From Drosophila persimilis (lineage: Eukaryota; Arthropoda; Insecta; Diptera; Drosophilidae): a DNA stretch of 64,000 nt. Of the stretch, positions 23,075 to 34,694 are shown piece after piece. The DNA lies in contig NW_020825324.1 in the NCBI RefSeq assembly GCF_003286085.1, forward strand, positions 2,170,001-2,234,000, written 5' to 3'. The notes beneath the pieces are model-generated. The model searched no databases. It saw only the letters and a program-made list of their open reading frames with translations, and was not told the origin of the DNA. Every line of letters starts with the position of its first letter. The first letter of the stretch is position 1. The translations under genes and the position numbers were made by a program.

Positions 23075-24519
23075 GCCATTGTTTTGCCTTTGTTTGCTGT
23101 TTGCCGTACTCTCTCTCGACCAACAAAAACGTTGTCAAAATGCAAAACTCGGCTAAAACTGTACACGCACACAAATACACGTATGTGCGTGTGTGCGTGT
23201 GTGTGTGTGTGTAAACTTCACCCATTAACACAGTTTTCGCGTCGATTTTGAGTCGAGTCGATGATATTTAACCCAAATAACGCTGACAGAAGAAACAGCA
23301 GACAGTTAAGACCACATGACCACCATCGCGGGCCAGAGGGAAAGAGACGGGGGCAAAAAAAAAACCAACATTCTGCAAGAACAAAGTCGTGACAGAAGAA
23401 GCCAGTCGCGAAGAAGTGCCAGCCAGCCCGAAGGACCGACGCTTGGAATACCCTTCCAAGCGGCAACCGATCGTCTCTGGGGATCGTTTCCAATTGTGGG
23501 CTAGAGGTTCGATTGGAGGGCGCAATCCTTCGATTATTTGATTGAATTTTGATATTAAATGGGCCCTTTAAAAGGTCTCTTTCGTCGTCAACCCTCGTCT
23601 ATCGCCTGATATATGGCCTCTCTGCCTGGGAAGGGCATCAAAACGAGTGAAAGAAGAAATTCTTTGGGATTTACGCCCTCATAGAGAGGGAGGAGGGGCA
23701 CGTTAGGAGTCTGTGTGGGGGGTGGGGTGGGGGCACATTACCTGTTTTGTTGTGCCGTGCCTCACTTTGCCCTTGTCCGCCCTCCAGCGCCGCCGCCACT
23801 TTGTCATCATCTGCTGCTGCTTCGTCGTCTAATGCAAAGAAAAACAGCAAAACGAAAAAATAAAAAAAAACAGGAAAGGAAATAAAAACCATTGAATTTT
23901 GTAGCACGATTTGTCAAAAGCAGAAGCCAACACACACCGCACACCGCACACCTCCCCACAGCCCATGTCCCCATGTCCCCCCCCACCCATCACGCACAGA
24001 AATCAGAAATCTCGCAATGAAAGCCGTATCAAAGGCGAAACAATGACGAATAAAGGTGAGAACGGGAACGGGAACGAGAACGAGAGTGAACGATGGAGAA
24101 GAAGGTGGATCAGAGCAGAGCAGAGCGGGCTGTGGGGCTGTGGGGCTGTGGGGCGGGGCGGGGCGGGGCTGCTGTGGGGACTAGTTGCTGGCCAGCAGCT
24201 GGTGGAAAGAGCATAGCACAAAGCACAGCGGGGGAGGCGTGCTTGAAGGTTTCGTATCCGAACCTCAATCAACATTTGGCTGACAATAGCAGAAGGTCAA
24301 AGAAGCGGCCAAGAGGGGTTCCAGTGGGCGGCAGGGAGGGGAGTGCTTTTCAGATTGAAAACTCAGTTAATGTATTCCCAACCGCGGGGGGGTACCCAGG
24401 ATTTCCCTTTGAAGCATATTCGAAGGAAATCAAACGATTTCCGATCTACGAATTTTTCGGTTTTTTCCAAAATCTAACCGAAGATTTTCCTTGGGAATCA
24501 GTAATGGATTGCTTAATCG

Positions 24520-25080
24520 AATGATATATATATTATTTTTTTTTGTACAAAATTATGAAGTAAAAATTAATTTGAGATTTTGTTTGTGCTAAAATCAAAA
24601 ATATGTAACTCTTTTATTAATTGATGAGAACTTTATTTAAATTTTGATGATGATAAAAATTAAAAATAAAAGGCAGAAATCAATGGATTGTTATTTGTGT
24701 AATTCGTGATCTCTGATTTATTCAGTAAGCACGACGGATGGTCAAATTTATGGACCAAAAAATACTAAGAAACTCGAACAAATTATTGCCGATAAAAAAC
24801 ATAAATTTAAGTACAATAGAATTGAAAAAAAATCAACTTTTATGAATTAAATGGGATATCCTGGTTTCCAAAGTAAAATAAATATATATTATTTTTTTTT
24901 TTTGCTATTTTTTAATATTGGGTTCATCTAAAATATTTAAAAAACATTTTTTTTTTAAGTATATTGAAAATTAATTTTTTGTGTGGCTTTATCTAAAACC
25001 TTCAGCAATGATTTTTTTTTAAATACTAATTTCTTTTGGTATATCTCAATTTTTGGTTCATCTAGAATTTGTAAAACCAA
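24520..25080. other. A+T-rich island
   Basis: About 560 bp with poly-T and poly-A runs. A less biased part at 24700-24800 might be a decayed insertion, but I recognise no element. No gene is seen. Confidence 0.7.
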
Positions 25081-27348
25081 ATTTTACCCTCGAACAGGGT
25101 ACCCTTTACCCAATAGACATTTGCATATATGTAAATAATGCTCTTATGATTGATAAATATCGTTGGATCTGAGGGCGGAAGTGCTGGCTCCACGCCCATC
25201 CCCCCTTCCACCCGAAAATCTGTTTTCCTTTTCGGCTCTCCCTCAAAATGTGATTTATTTCCGCTTAATATTTCTTCCACCCCCTCGTCGGCCACCAATC
25301 CGTAAATATTTTTTCCTAATGTCAAACCAAAATTTTTAAATTTTTCAATCATTTTTTTTTCTCCTTGTTTTTTTTTTTGGCTGTTGTAAACTTTTCTTTT
25401 GCTGAAGTGCTTGGTACTTTATGGTATTATTTTTTATTTATTTATTATTGGGGCTTTCTTCTCTCGGCCTCTTCGTTCTCGTGCTCCTCTTTTCAATTTT
25501 GTTGGCATTCCGCTTTGCGCTTTGCGCTCTCCGCTTTCATTTCAGCGAGTACTCATTTTTGTTGCGGTTATCATATTTCATATTTCTGACATAATGCGCA
25601 CCTGATGCGGCCCGCAGCCGCCACGCCCCACCCCCCCCGCCCCCTCCACCAGTGCGGCCAATTGGCCAAAACATTTTGCGGTGCTGTCTGCTGTCTTTCA
25701 TTGTCTTCTCCTGCCACTCGGCCGAGGCCCAGACGCAGGTCCTGGGCCCGCTTTTTGGCGGGGGACTTCAGCGCGAACATTAGCGGGATTCTGGGCTTCT
25801 GGGATTCTGGGCTTGTGGGCTTCTGGGCTTCTGGCTTTCTGGGGTTCGAGTAGGCCCGCGCAATAAATCCCGATTCCAAATGATTTTCGAGGGGGTCGAG
25901 CTTGGAGATTGGATCGTTAGGCGGTGGCGCGGTGCGGGGGCTCCCTTCCCTCCGTTCCCTTCCCCTCATTGCCCATTTCAATTTCAAGTTACGGCGATAT
26001 TCTGCCCCTCTCTCCTCTGGCACCCTCCTGCGACCATTTTCGAAAATGGCTTTGGCAATTTCTTCTTGGCTGCCGCGTAATGAAAACGGACAGGTGTGCC
26101 ACGGCCCACGGCGCACGGCGCACGGCTCTACTCGACTCGACTACCAACAAGCCTAGCCACCCCGCTCCGTGCCCCCGCTCCGTGCCCCTGCCCCGTGTGG
26201 CTGCCGCTGATTCGCGTAACTTTTCATTTGCGTGGCGAAATGTCACAGATGACGATGGTCCACGGGTCCAGCGGCTGCTCTCATCTTGATGATGGCCGCC
26301 CACAGCTGATGTGGGATTTTCACCGAAAGAGCCCAGAGACAGAGAGAGAGAGAGAGAGAGAGGGAGTGATCAAATTGGGCTCTCATTTCGGTTATCTGAG
26401 AGGCACTTGCAGCCTCTTACAGGGGCCTCCCTCCTTAAATTTGAATCAAAAATTGTTACTAATTTATTGCCAATCGAAGGAGAGACCAAATCTTACGAAC
26501 TGGACCTAGAAGGATCCTTTCTGAAGCTCACTTTCGTCTTAATTCAGACTTCAGACTCACAGGCAAGGATAGAGATTTTCGTAGAGAAATATAGACAGTC
26601 GAAAGAGGGAGAGAGAGAAGCCCTGTCTTTCCCTTGAGCCAAGCAAAGAAATTTCTTCTGGAATGTTTTGTCCTTATGGGGAATGTCGGGGCTTTCTAGC
26701 TCCGTTTCCATTCCAATCACGGCGATCGTACGAGCCTTGGCTATTTTTCAGTGGCATAAGAAGAGTCTCAAATTAATGTTGGCGATCCCATCGGCAATGG
26801 AGTGTTTCCCTCACTCCTTTCTGGGCACCAAATAAACCATTCAAACTGAATCTGGATGTTGATGGACTAAGACTAATGCTGAGGAAAGGAGGGATGTGTG
26901 TGACTGTCTTCCGCGCGAGATGATCTGCCAATGGATGTGGGTTCGAGGCGATCCAAGTAGCCTCCTTTGTGGGCCTCCTTCGAGTGTTTGCTTCGGCGTT
27001 GTCTGCTGCTCTTTGGGACCTCTCAGAGAATAGCATTTCAATTAAAAATACCATCTTTTTAGCGCATATAACGCACACACAAGGCGGGCCTCGGCTGGAT
27101 CATCGGAGAGACAATGCCTTTGCCCTTCCCCACCCCACCCCGCCCCTGCCTGGCGCTTCTCAATGGTTTTCCCTCTTTTGTTTTCTATTTTTCCAATTTC
27201 TCTGCACCTCTCTCTACCCCTCTCCCTCTCATCCTGCCTTGTTTTGCTGTGCAATTTTCCTGCGATGCGTGAGCTTTTGTGTGTGAAAACAGGTTTCACT
27301 GATTTTCAATTTCAATTGTCTAACACTGCCACTGGATGCCACTTCCAC

Positions 27349-27350
<2 letters not shown>

Positions 27351-27386
<36 letters not shown>
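27351..27386. repeat. (TG)n microsatellite
   Basis: About 18 TG units preceded by GCG. Flanking T-rich sequence gives a membrane-like but spurious frame. Confidence 0.95.
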
Positions 27387-27387
<1 letters not shown>

Positions 27388-27695
27388 CATTTTTATTTGC
27401 CCACATTAGCAATTTCTTTTGTTGACTCGTTGCCGTCGTCGTCGTTGGTCCTACCCTGCCATCCCCCCGGGGTCTGACCTAACCACACTCCCCCCCTTCA
27501 CCCCCTCATTGCCACCCCCTCCTGGCAACGGGTCTTTGCTTTGAGTGATTTTTCACTTGTATGTGGATGCCACATGTGGATGCCCGTCCCCCCGCAGTCC
27601 GCCCCTACCCACAGCTTATTATGATCTTCGGTTGCCATTGTATTTGATTGTGGCTCATTTTTTAATACTTTACTTTTTATTTATTTTGTCTTCCG

Positions 27696-27700
<5 letters not shown>

Positions 27701-27729
<29 letters not shown>
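27701..27729. repeat. (CT)n microsatellite
   Basis: About 14 CT units, followed at 27841-27859 by a (CAT)6 run. Confidence 0.95.
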
Positions 27730-27732
<3 letters not shown>

Positions 27733-28515
27733 CTCTCGTCTTTCGCTTTCGCTTCGTCGTGCAATTCATTTGTGCTTTAATTTAACGTAATCTGTTTAAT
27801 GTTCTATTTTTGTTCTCTCTCTTTCTGCCGTGACTCTCCCCATCATCATCATCATCATCGTCCTCCACTTTCGTTTTCGTTTTCCTTTTCGCTGTCGCTT
27901 CGGTAATTTTATTTGATGCTAAGCGGCGCCGCCTTTTGTTACAACAAATTGAATTATTAGTTTCTTTTGGCGCTCAATTGGGGGGCGGTGCGGCGGTGCA
28001 CACGAGTGCGAGTGGAGGCCCAACACCAGCGAAATACTAGATCCATCAGTGTTGGAAAATGGCGGAGAATGGAGAATGGAGAATCCAGAAAACTCTTCGG
28101 GGAATATTTTATATTTTTCCGGAAGTTTCTTAAAAAAATATACATATACCAAAAATATAAAGAAAATATTTAATCTAAATATAAAACTATGTTTAAATAA
28201 AATATTACATATGTCTATATAATTTCTATAAAAAAATTCACTTATAATCTATATATCTAAATATATTATTTTAATTTATTTTGAAAATTAATTATTGTTT
28301 AAGTGTTTTTATAATTTGATTAAATATAGACCGAGCAAAAACCATTTTTGATACGAAAAATCAATTTTTAACTTAATTTTTTATTTTACACTGCCATTTT
28401 TCGCCGAGTGTTTTTTCTACATTTTAAATAATCTAAAAATAATAAAATTTGCAATTCTCGCTGTTTCCTTGCAGATCTGCGCCAGTGAAAAGCCAAGTGA
28501 AAAACGTCTACAGGA

Positions 28516-28566
28516 TGTGCAATTTTCTCAACAAACGCAAGGGACGACGCAACAACAACGACTAAA
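28516..28566 (+). CDS. Upstream ORF 1 (16 codons) in the leader
   Basis: ATG at 28516 in AGG-ATG-T context, then 16 codons (start MCNFLNKRKG) and TAA at 28564-28566. The peptide is basic and Asn-rich with no known motif. It lies 41 nt after the splice acceptor. If translated it would lower initiation at 29296. It is seen as an ORF; a regulatory role is inferred. Confidence 0.3.
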
Positions 28567-28681
28567 AAACAACAATAAACAAACACAATTCCCGGCGATT
28601 CCAACACAGTTCCTGGCTCAAAATTAATTTTTATTTTTCAAGTGTCTGGGAAAAAAAATATAAAAAAATAAAAAAAAATAA

Positions 28682-28758
28682 ATGCCATGAGAAGAGCAAA
28701 AGTTGAGAGACGAAAGGCGAGGGAGAAAAGTTTTTCAATTATTGTAAAAAAGTGTTAA
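28682..28758 (+). CDS. Overlapping minimal uORF and upstream ORF 2
   Basis: ATG CCA TGA at 28682-28690 is a two-codon uORF. Its stop overlaps the next ATG at 28687 (CCATGA), which opens a 23-codon frame (start MRRAKVERRK) ending TAA at 28756-28758. The arrangement would favour reinitiation or stalling on the main start 537 nt downstream. The peptide is strongly basic, with no recognised family. Confidence 0.25.
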
Positions 28759-28808
28759 AAAGGCGCCGAAGAGAGATAAGAACAGAGTGGGAGAGCAGGA
28801 GAGAGCAG

Positions 28809-28833
28809 GCGAGAGAGAGAGAGAGAGAGAGAG
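28809..28833. repeat. (GA)n tract within the leader exon
   Basis: About 12 GA units inside the presumed mRNA leader. On DNA it offers GAGA-factor sites close to the coding start. Confidence 0.9.
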
Positions 28834-29295
28834 GGCTAGCAATTATCTTTCATAAAAAAAAAGTTCAACTCGAACTCGAAGGCGGCAAAACGGGCAGAAG
28901 GGCAAAAAGAGGCGTCACCGCGACGACAGGGACGGCGTGCAGGAGGGACGGAGGCAGCAGGGAGGAATCCAATTTAATTAATTGCTCTTTGAAGTGCCTA
29001 ACCGCCTCCGTGGCCGCCGGCCTCCCACACGACGCATAAGTTATCCAAAAAATTAATTATCAAATTTATCGCGTTAATTTTCGTTTATTTCATTAAGGCA
29101 ATCCCCAATTAAAAAATAAAGTCATAATATATAAGAAGTAAATACGCGCGAAGGAGTGAAAGGAGAGAGCGAACACGCACGAGTGTCGGGCTCAACAATT
29201 TAGTAGGTATACAAAATACCGAAAAAATACACATAAAATCCACCGACGGACAGGGAAAGAAAAAGCCCGCGAGCGAGAACGACATTCCGACCGAA

Positions 29296-29737
29296 ATGAA
29301 TCCGACGCCCGTGGGCATTGGATTCGGGTTTGGTCGCAAGCCGCCCCCCAACAACGCAAAAATGCGCTCCCGCTGGCGACCCCGGTCCCGCTCCCGCTCC
29401 CGGCCATCGGCTCTGACCGTCCAGGGGGGCGTGGAGAGCGACATTCCGCATACCGCCGCGGCGGAACCAACCGAAACATTCCAGGCCACAGTCCAAAAAC
29501 ACAGTGAGGACAGCAATCACTCGAGGATCCAGGATCAGCATCAGCATCAGGATCAACACCACAAACAGCAGCTGCAGCAGCAGCACCACCACCACAGCAA
29601 ACAGCACAGCCAGTTGACAACCCTGGCCGTCCTGCTACTGGCCCTCGTGGCCATCAACCATCTGGATAGCCTGCTTCCGTGGGCACCGGCAACGGCCACG
29701 CGGATCGAAGGAGCGCGTCAACGTCATGGATCACCAG
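29296..29737 (+). CDS. First coding exon of an unrecognised secreted or membrane protein
   Basis: ATG at 29296 (context CCGAAATGA) follows 606 nt without any ATG and begins 147 codons plus 1 nt, ending at a consensus donor (CACCAG|GTGAGT, GT at 29738-29739; phase 1). Residues 1-106 are hydrophilic: Gly/Pro-rich start, an Arg/Ser block (residues 24-37, RSRWRPRSRSRSRP) and a Gln/His-rich block (80-105). Residues 107-120 are hydrophobic (LTTLAVLLLALVAI), followed by small residues with plausible signal-peptidase sites near 132-134 (APA, ATA). This fits an unusually long signal sequence or a signal anchor. A phase-1 intron just after the signal is typical of Ig, EGF or other modular surface proteins. 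M23 could be an internal start. Downstream exons lie outside what I can identify, so the family is unknown. Confidence 0.75.
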
Positions 29738-29885
29738 GTGAGTCGCCCGCACCAGTCTTCCTTCTCTTTAAATATACATAAAGGGGGTGCCTCTGTGGGT
29801 GGAAGATGCTTAAATGCCTGGGCATTCGATTTTGTGCGAGTTTTCTGGCAGTTCCAGAGCCACAGGATTTGTGGTATAACCCAGT

Positions 29886-30535
29886 GGTAGAAAAATACCA
29901 CAAAAATACCAGAATATACTATTAAAATACCAGATGATAACATAAAACGAACACAAAATACTAGAAAAATACCATTAAAATACCATAAATACTAGATATA
30001 TACCATAAACATAGCTGAACAAAATTCCATAAGATACTAGAAAAATCCCATGAATTACCCGAAAAAAATACCAACCAAAAATATCAAACATACCATCCAA
30101 TTGGTAGAAAAATATCAGAAAATTAGACAGCTCGTAAAATACTAGAATATACCTTTATGATATTATGAAATTACCACAAACTACTAGAAAAATAGCCGAA
30201 AATTACCATATATACTAGAAATATACCATAAACATAACTGAACAGAATTTCATAAGATACTAGAAAGATCCCATACCGTATCGTAAGATACAAGAAAATA
30301 CCATTAAAATACCAACTGAGAACATAAATTTAACACAAAGTACTAAACAAAATACTATAAAAATACCCGAAACTTACACAAACATACCAAAAAATACTAA
30401 AAATAGACCATAATCAAACCTGAAATAGAATACTTGAAAAAACCCCGAAAATGACATAAGCATACCAAAAAATACTAGAAGTAGACCATTAGCATTGCAG
30501 AAAAAAATAAGATATAAAAACTAGAAAAATTTCAA
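29886..30535. repeat. Degenerate ATACTAGAAAAATACCA array
   Basis: About 650 bp starting some 150 bp after the exon donor. It is built from dozens of imperfect copies of ATACTAGAAAAATACC and AAAATACCA. A higher-order unit is visible: a segment of about 55 bp containing CCATAAACATA and AAGATACTAGAAA occurs at about 29998-30052 and again at about 30221-30275, spacing 223 bp. Isolated ATAAAAATACCAACAAAATACT words recur at about 32118-32140. It is non-coding, and I match it to no known element. Confidence 0.8.
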
Positions 30536-30732
30536 GAATGTCAAAAAAATTAACATATATCATGCGATATTTTATAACGATAAATAATAATCCTCCTTAC
30601 AAAACAATGACGCCTTATCCTGCGACGAAAACCCCCCCAAGCACACAAAAGCTTCCATAAATATAAGTGCAGTATTTTCAAACACAATTAATGGAAATAG
30701 TTGAACAATTTAAAGGCTTAGCTGAAGCCGAA

Positions 30733-30768
30733 GGCACTCGTCAGGCACTCGTCAGGCACTCGTCAGAC
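30733..30768. repeat. Tandem GCACTCGTCAG (about 11-12 bp)
   Basis: Three full copies plus a partial copy, followed by another GGCACTCG 20 bp downstream. Confidence 0.9.
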
Positions 30769-31739
30769 TCGGGGACAGGCACTCGCTGAACATTCGACGA
30801 ATACCAGTGCGTATTGTATTTGACTTTGCGGCTCCCATCCTTCGAGCAGCGGCAAAAGTGTCATGCAAAATGCCGCCCCAGACCCCGAAATGCCCGCTTC
30901 GAAATTCCTTGAAGTGTTTGATTTATAAATCAAGAAGGCCCCACCCCACTCCCCTGCCATCGCAGACAAAATAGTGCATTTCCTTAATCTCCCGTCGTAT
31001 CGCCTTCGTATCGCTATTCATATATTGATTAACACTTCATGCCACCAGATTGATGCACAAAGCGAGTGTCCAGCCTCCCTCTGACTCCCGATCGATCCAC
31101 CACCACCTCCCACGTTTCCGCCATGGGAATGGGGGAATGGGGGAATGGGCATGGAATGGGGGAATGGGAATGCCTGTGTGTGAGTGAGTGGCGGTAACTG
31201 TTCGTGTCACTTGAAAATCTTGCCCGCAGCATGACCAACATTTCCCAACACCCGCTGCCGCCCCTCACCCCCTCCCTCGCTCAATTTTCTACAAAAATTA
31301 TGAATGCCACAAGGGGCGAGGGCCCCAGGAAGACAATCTAAAGAAAGCAGTTGGCAGGGCAGTTGGCAGGGTGGTGATAGGGGCAGGGAGGAGGAAAATT
31401 AATAAATTTACAACAACTGTTGCAGACCAGAAACAAAGCCAGACACACACACACACACACAACGACAGTGAAAGAGAAGGGAAAATCCCACAAATTCTGC
31501 GCGTCAAAAGTCGATGGTGCAAAAGTGCGCCAAGTGGCTGCTCCTCGAGTTTCGTACGCTCTGTCCACATTACAGGGTATCCGAGGGTGGATCCCGATGC
31601 TGTTTCCCATGGGACAGAAGGGCATTTCCCTGATGAATATTTATTGATGGATTGATTCCCTTCGGGACATATCATTTATGCAATGAACTAAGGACTGATT
31701 CGAATGAGATCCACAGCGAATCCTGAGGCAATATTTCAT

Positions 31740-32150
31740 TGTGAGTTATTCTAGAATTTTTTGCATAGATTTCAGCTAAAAATACTTAATTTTTTAATTT
31801 AATGTTCAACATGTTTCAGGGCTTATTACAAATTTAAAAATAAGCAGCAATTTGGTATTGTTCTTTTATAACTTTTATCAAAAAAAAAAAAAAAAAAAAT
31901 GCATTACTTTGTGCGAGAGATTTTTGAAAGAACTTTAATACAAAACAAACAATAAAAATTAAAGAAATTTTTAAATTTTTAGTAATTTGTAGGAGGGATT
32001 TTCGAAAGAATTTTGATACAAAATAAAAAAAAAAAAATTAAAAAATTTTTAGGAAATTTTTGAAAGAAAAAAAGAAAATATGGTATCCAAAAAAATAAAT
32101 ATTTAAAAATGGCTTGGTATAAAAATACCAACAAAATACTGCAAAATCAG
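31740..32150. other. A+T-rich island with poly-A
   Basis: About 400 bp of A+T-rich DNA with an A20 run near 31880. The word GAAAGAA-TTT(A/T)-ATACAAAA appears at about 31928 and 32008, suggesting an internal duplication of about 80 bp. No gene is seen. Confidence 0.7.
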
Positions 32151-32822
32151 CTTTTCCCGTTTCTGGGTAGGTTTCCGCATCAAAGTTAATGCCGTTTCAC
32201 AGATCTACGGATGAAATTAGTTAAGTTGCAATAAATGTAGGAACTAATACGAGTGTTGGCCTGGTCTGGTGGACCTTTGCCGAAATCCAAGCGAAAGATT
32301 TATAAAAGTAGATTGAGGAGGAGTTTTCGTGGGGTGCCAGTTTCTCATCGGCTAGAGGTTAGGAATTGCATAACACTGGAATAATTCTACGGAAAGCACA
32401 AACCCAATTCCAATTCCAATTCCAAAGCCCAGAAGCGAGGCTTCGGTTGGGTTATACCCATCGAAAAGGTTGCACAACAGCAGGGGCCAAGTACTTTTTC
32501 CAGCAAACAGCAAAATAATCATTTGGCAGCTTTTGGCCATATTGCCAGATGTTAATGGCTCAAACGATACTGTGAAAAAAACGCAAACACTGGCCTGAAA
32601 TGCGATGGGCTCTGGCGGGTTGTATAATCGTTGGCAGAATGTATGAATAATAGTCCTTAAATGGAACCATAAGTAACGACCAAACGTACAGCAGAAGCAT
32701 CTAAAATTTGTTTGGATACAGGAAGGAGTCCTCTACTGCTTTTCCAGGGTCGATTCCCAGTCGATTCCCAGTCGATTCCCAGTGGCTGCCCCCCCTTTCC
32801 ACCGTAGTTGGAGCTCTTTTCA

Positions 32823-32823
32823 G

Positions 32824-32858
<35 letters not shown>

Positions 32859-32860
32859 GC
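32823..32860. repeat. (TTG)n microsatellite
   Basis: About 12 TTG units preceded by an 11-bp GTCGATTCCCA repeat (three copies, about 32751-32783). A second TTG array is at 33974-33999. Confidence 0.95.
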
Positions 32861-33048
32861 ATTTATTGTGGCTACTGCTGATGCCACAAATTATGAATCA
32901 GGAAGTCTTAATAAGCGCAATTTCAAGTCGTTAGTCATACAAAGTAAAAATGCTCGCCCGCCCGCCCCTCCGCAGACGTCGTGTCTTTCTTATTCTTGTT
33001 GTAGTTGTAGTTGTAGTTGTAGTGGCCACTGCAGTTGTTGTTTCTACT

Positions 33049-33050
<2 letters not shown>

Positions 33051-33084
<34 letters not shown>
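33051..33084. repeat. (AC)n microsatellite
   Basis: About 17 AC units. A GTAGTT hexamer repeat lies just upstream at 33000-33024. Confidence 0.95.
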
Positions 33085-33087
<3 letters not shown>

Positions 33088-33365
33088 TCCACAGGCGCTA
33101 ATAGTCGCTCTCTGGTGTGTGTGTGGAATAAATACGAGTATATGGGGGCGGTCGGTCATTCTGCAGTTGTTGCCATTGATTTTAATTAAGTGAAACGTTT
33201 TAATGTGCGCCACAGATTTCCAGATATAACCTCCACCCCCACCACCACCCCGCCAACGCTCGCGCCCCTCATGCTGGCGGCACTAAATGCAGGGGAGGGA
33301 GGGCTGGCAGGGAGCTGGCGATGGCGATGGCGATGGCATGGGGGTCAGGAGAGCAGAATTTCATG

Positions 33366-33399
<34 letters not shown>

Positions 33400-34599
33400 A
33401 AAAACGCTACACAAAATAGTAAACAGTAAATGTCAAGACAAGCGATCAAATTGCTTATTAAAGCAAATGAAATATGGCCAGGGGCGTCGTCTGGTGGGGG
33501 CCTGCGATAGGTTCCCTCTCTGGATTAATCATTAGATCATTTACCAGACTTCTCCTGACCCCGCCTCCCTCTCGCGGGTCCTCCCTGGTCCAAGGACCTC
33601 TATGTACTCATGGACGAGTGTGCATGTACAAATGACGAGGCGAATGACGGACAATCGATGCTGCAGAAGGTGCAACTTCTCGTACTTCTACGACTACGGT
33701 TCGAGTCTCTTTCCCCGGGAATAAATCTGTGAGAGCGAGGGCCGAATACAAAGTCATTTAATGCAATTTGCTGATTGCGCCTCTGCCTCTGCCTCTGCCT
33801 CTGACTCCGTTGTGGTCGACCCATACCCTTCCACAGGGTATGGTCTCTTTCCCCAGTTCTCAGCCTTGGACCAGGGGCAACGAAGTCCGAATCCGAGGGT
33901 ATCTGAATCTTCGGCCAGCAAAGATCTGGTCCATTCTCTGTAGCTTTTGACATTTGAGTGGAGTAATTTTCATCTTGTTGTTGTTGTTGTTGTTGTTGCT
34001 GCAGCTGACAATGCAACTTTGCCACAGAAACTTCCTCCTTCTCCTCCATTCCCCTCTCTTCGCCATGAAAGAGCAAAAGCCAAAATCAGAGAAATGGCTT
34101 TAATGGCATTTAATAAACATGGCCCAAACAAAATGTTAGCCCCTGCAGCAGAAGCAGCAGAAGCATCAGACAACAAAAGCGTGGCCCAGTGGGGGGGCAC
34201 GGAGTTGGAGATGGAGGAGAGTCATCACAACCGGCAACCGGATCCAAATTCCAGTTTCAATATGAGGCTGCCAGAAATGCCTGGGATGCTGCTGGGATGC
34301 AGCTCCAAGTTGCAGCAGTTTGAAGGAGTCATCATCCCGATGATCATTATAATATACGAGTATTACCATCGTCATCATCATCGGCATCACGAGCGACACT
34401 CGTTCAATGCAAAGCCCTACAGCCAGTACGGAATACACTTCCAAAAAGGATTACTAAAGATGGATTTAGGCATCCTCCTATCCTCCTATATGAAGAGCAT
34501 TCGTTGGACGTTTTGGCATCGATTCCGCTGTTCCATCTCGTTTTCTGCTGCTTGTTGCTGTTGTCATGTGGCCTTTAATCACAGACGATGGCTGCAACA

Positions 34600-34694
34600 T
34601 CAGCAGCAGCAGCAGCAGCAGCAACCGCAGCATCAGCATCAGCAGCAAAGCCACTGTGCCAGTGCCAGTGCCAGTGGCAGTGGCAGTGGCAGTG
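34600..34694. repeat. (AGC)n followed by GCCAGT/GGCAGT hexamer repeats
   Basis: Nine or so AGC units, CATCAG/CAGCAA variants, then six or more GCCAGT/GGCAGT units. These give the poly-Gln and Ser-Ala/Gly runs in the overlapping long frame and explain it as repeat-derived. Confidence 0.9.

Larger units (their letters stand above)
15025..28474. other. Long non-coding stretch, probably first intron (part 2)
   Basis: No coding exon is supportable. Contents: a 231-bp tandem duplication (15325-15784), A+T islands (16990-17400, 18480-18920, 20190-20760, 24520-25080, 28120-28460), GC-richer pieces with short repeats (19201-19231, 21176-21215, 22391-22426), a perfect palindrome (23052-23074) and dinucleotide arrays. 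The 181-codon minus-strand frame at 25571-26116 is Arg/Pro-rich from GC-rich sequence, with no domain. Confidence 0.5.
28475..29295 (+). other. 5' leader part of the first coding exon
   Basis: The acceptor TTCTCGCTGTTTCCTTGCAG (AG at 28473-28474) is a strong pyrimidine-tract 3' splice site at the end of an A+T-rich island. The exon then runs without interruption to the ATG at 29296, giving an 821-nt leader. It has ATGs only at 28516, 28682 and 28687; from 28690 to 29295 there is none in 606 nt. It contains a (GA)n tract at 28809-28833 that would be in the mRNA. Several splice-like words exist, so the left border is inferred. Transcription could instead start inside this segment. Confidence 0.6.

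Noticed and set aside
24055..24060. AAG|GTGAGA donor-like site on +
   Set aside because: The upstream sequence has no acceptor or credible frame, and it is a single isolated site.
25571..26116. 181-codon minus-strand frame
   Set aside because: Arg/Pro/Glu-rich chance frame in GC-rich DNA. It uses repeats such as TTCTGGGC, and no motif or splice context supports it.
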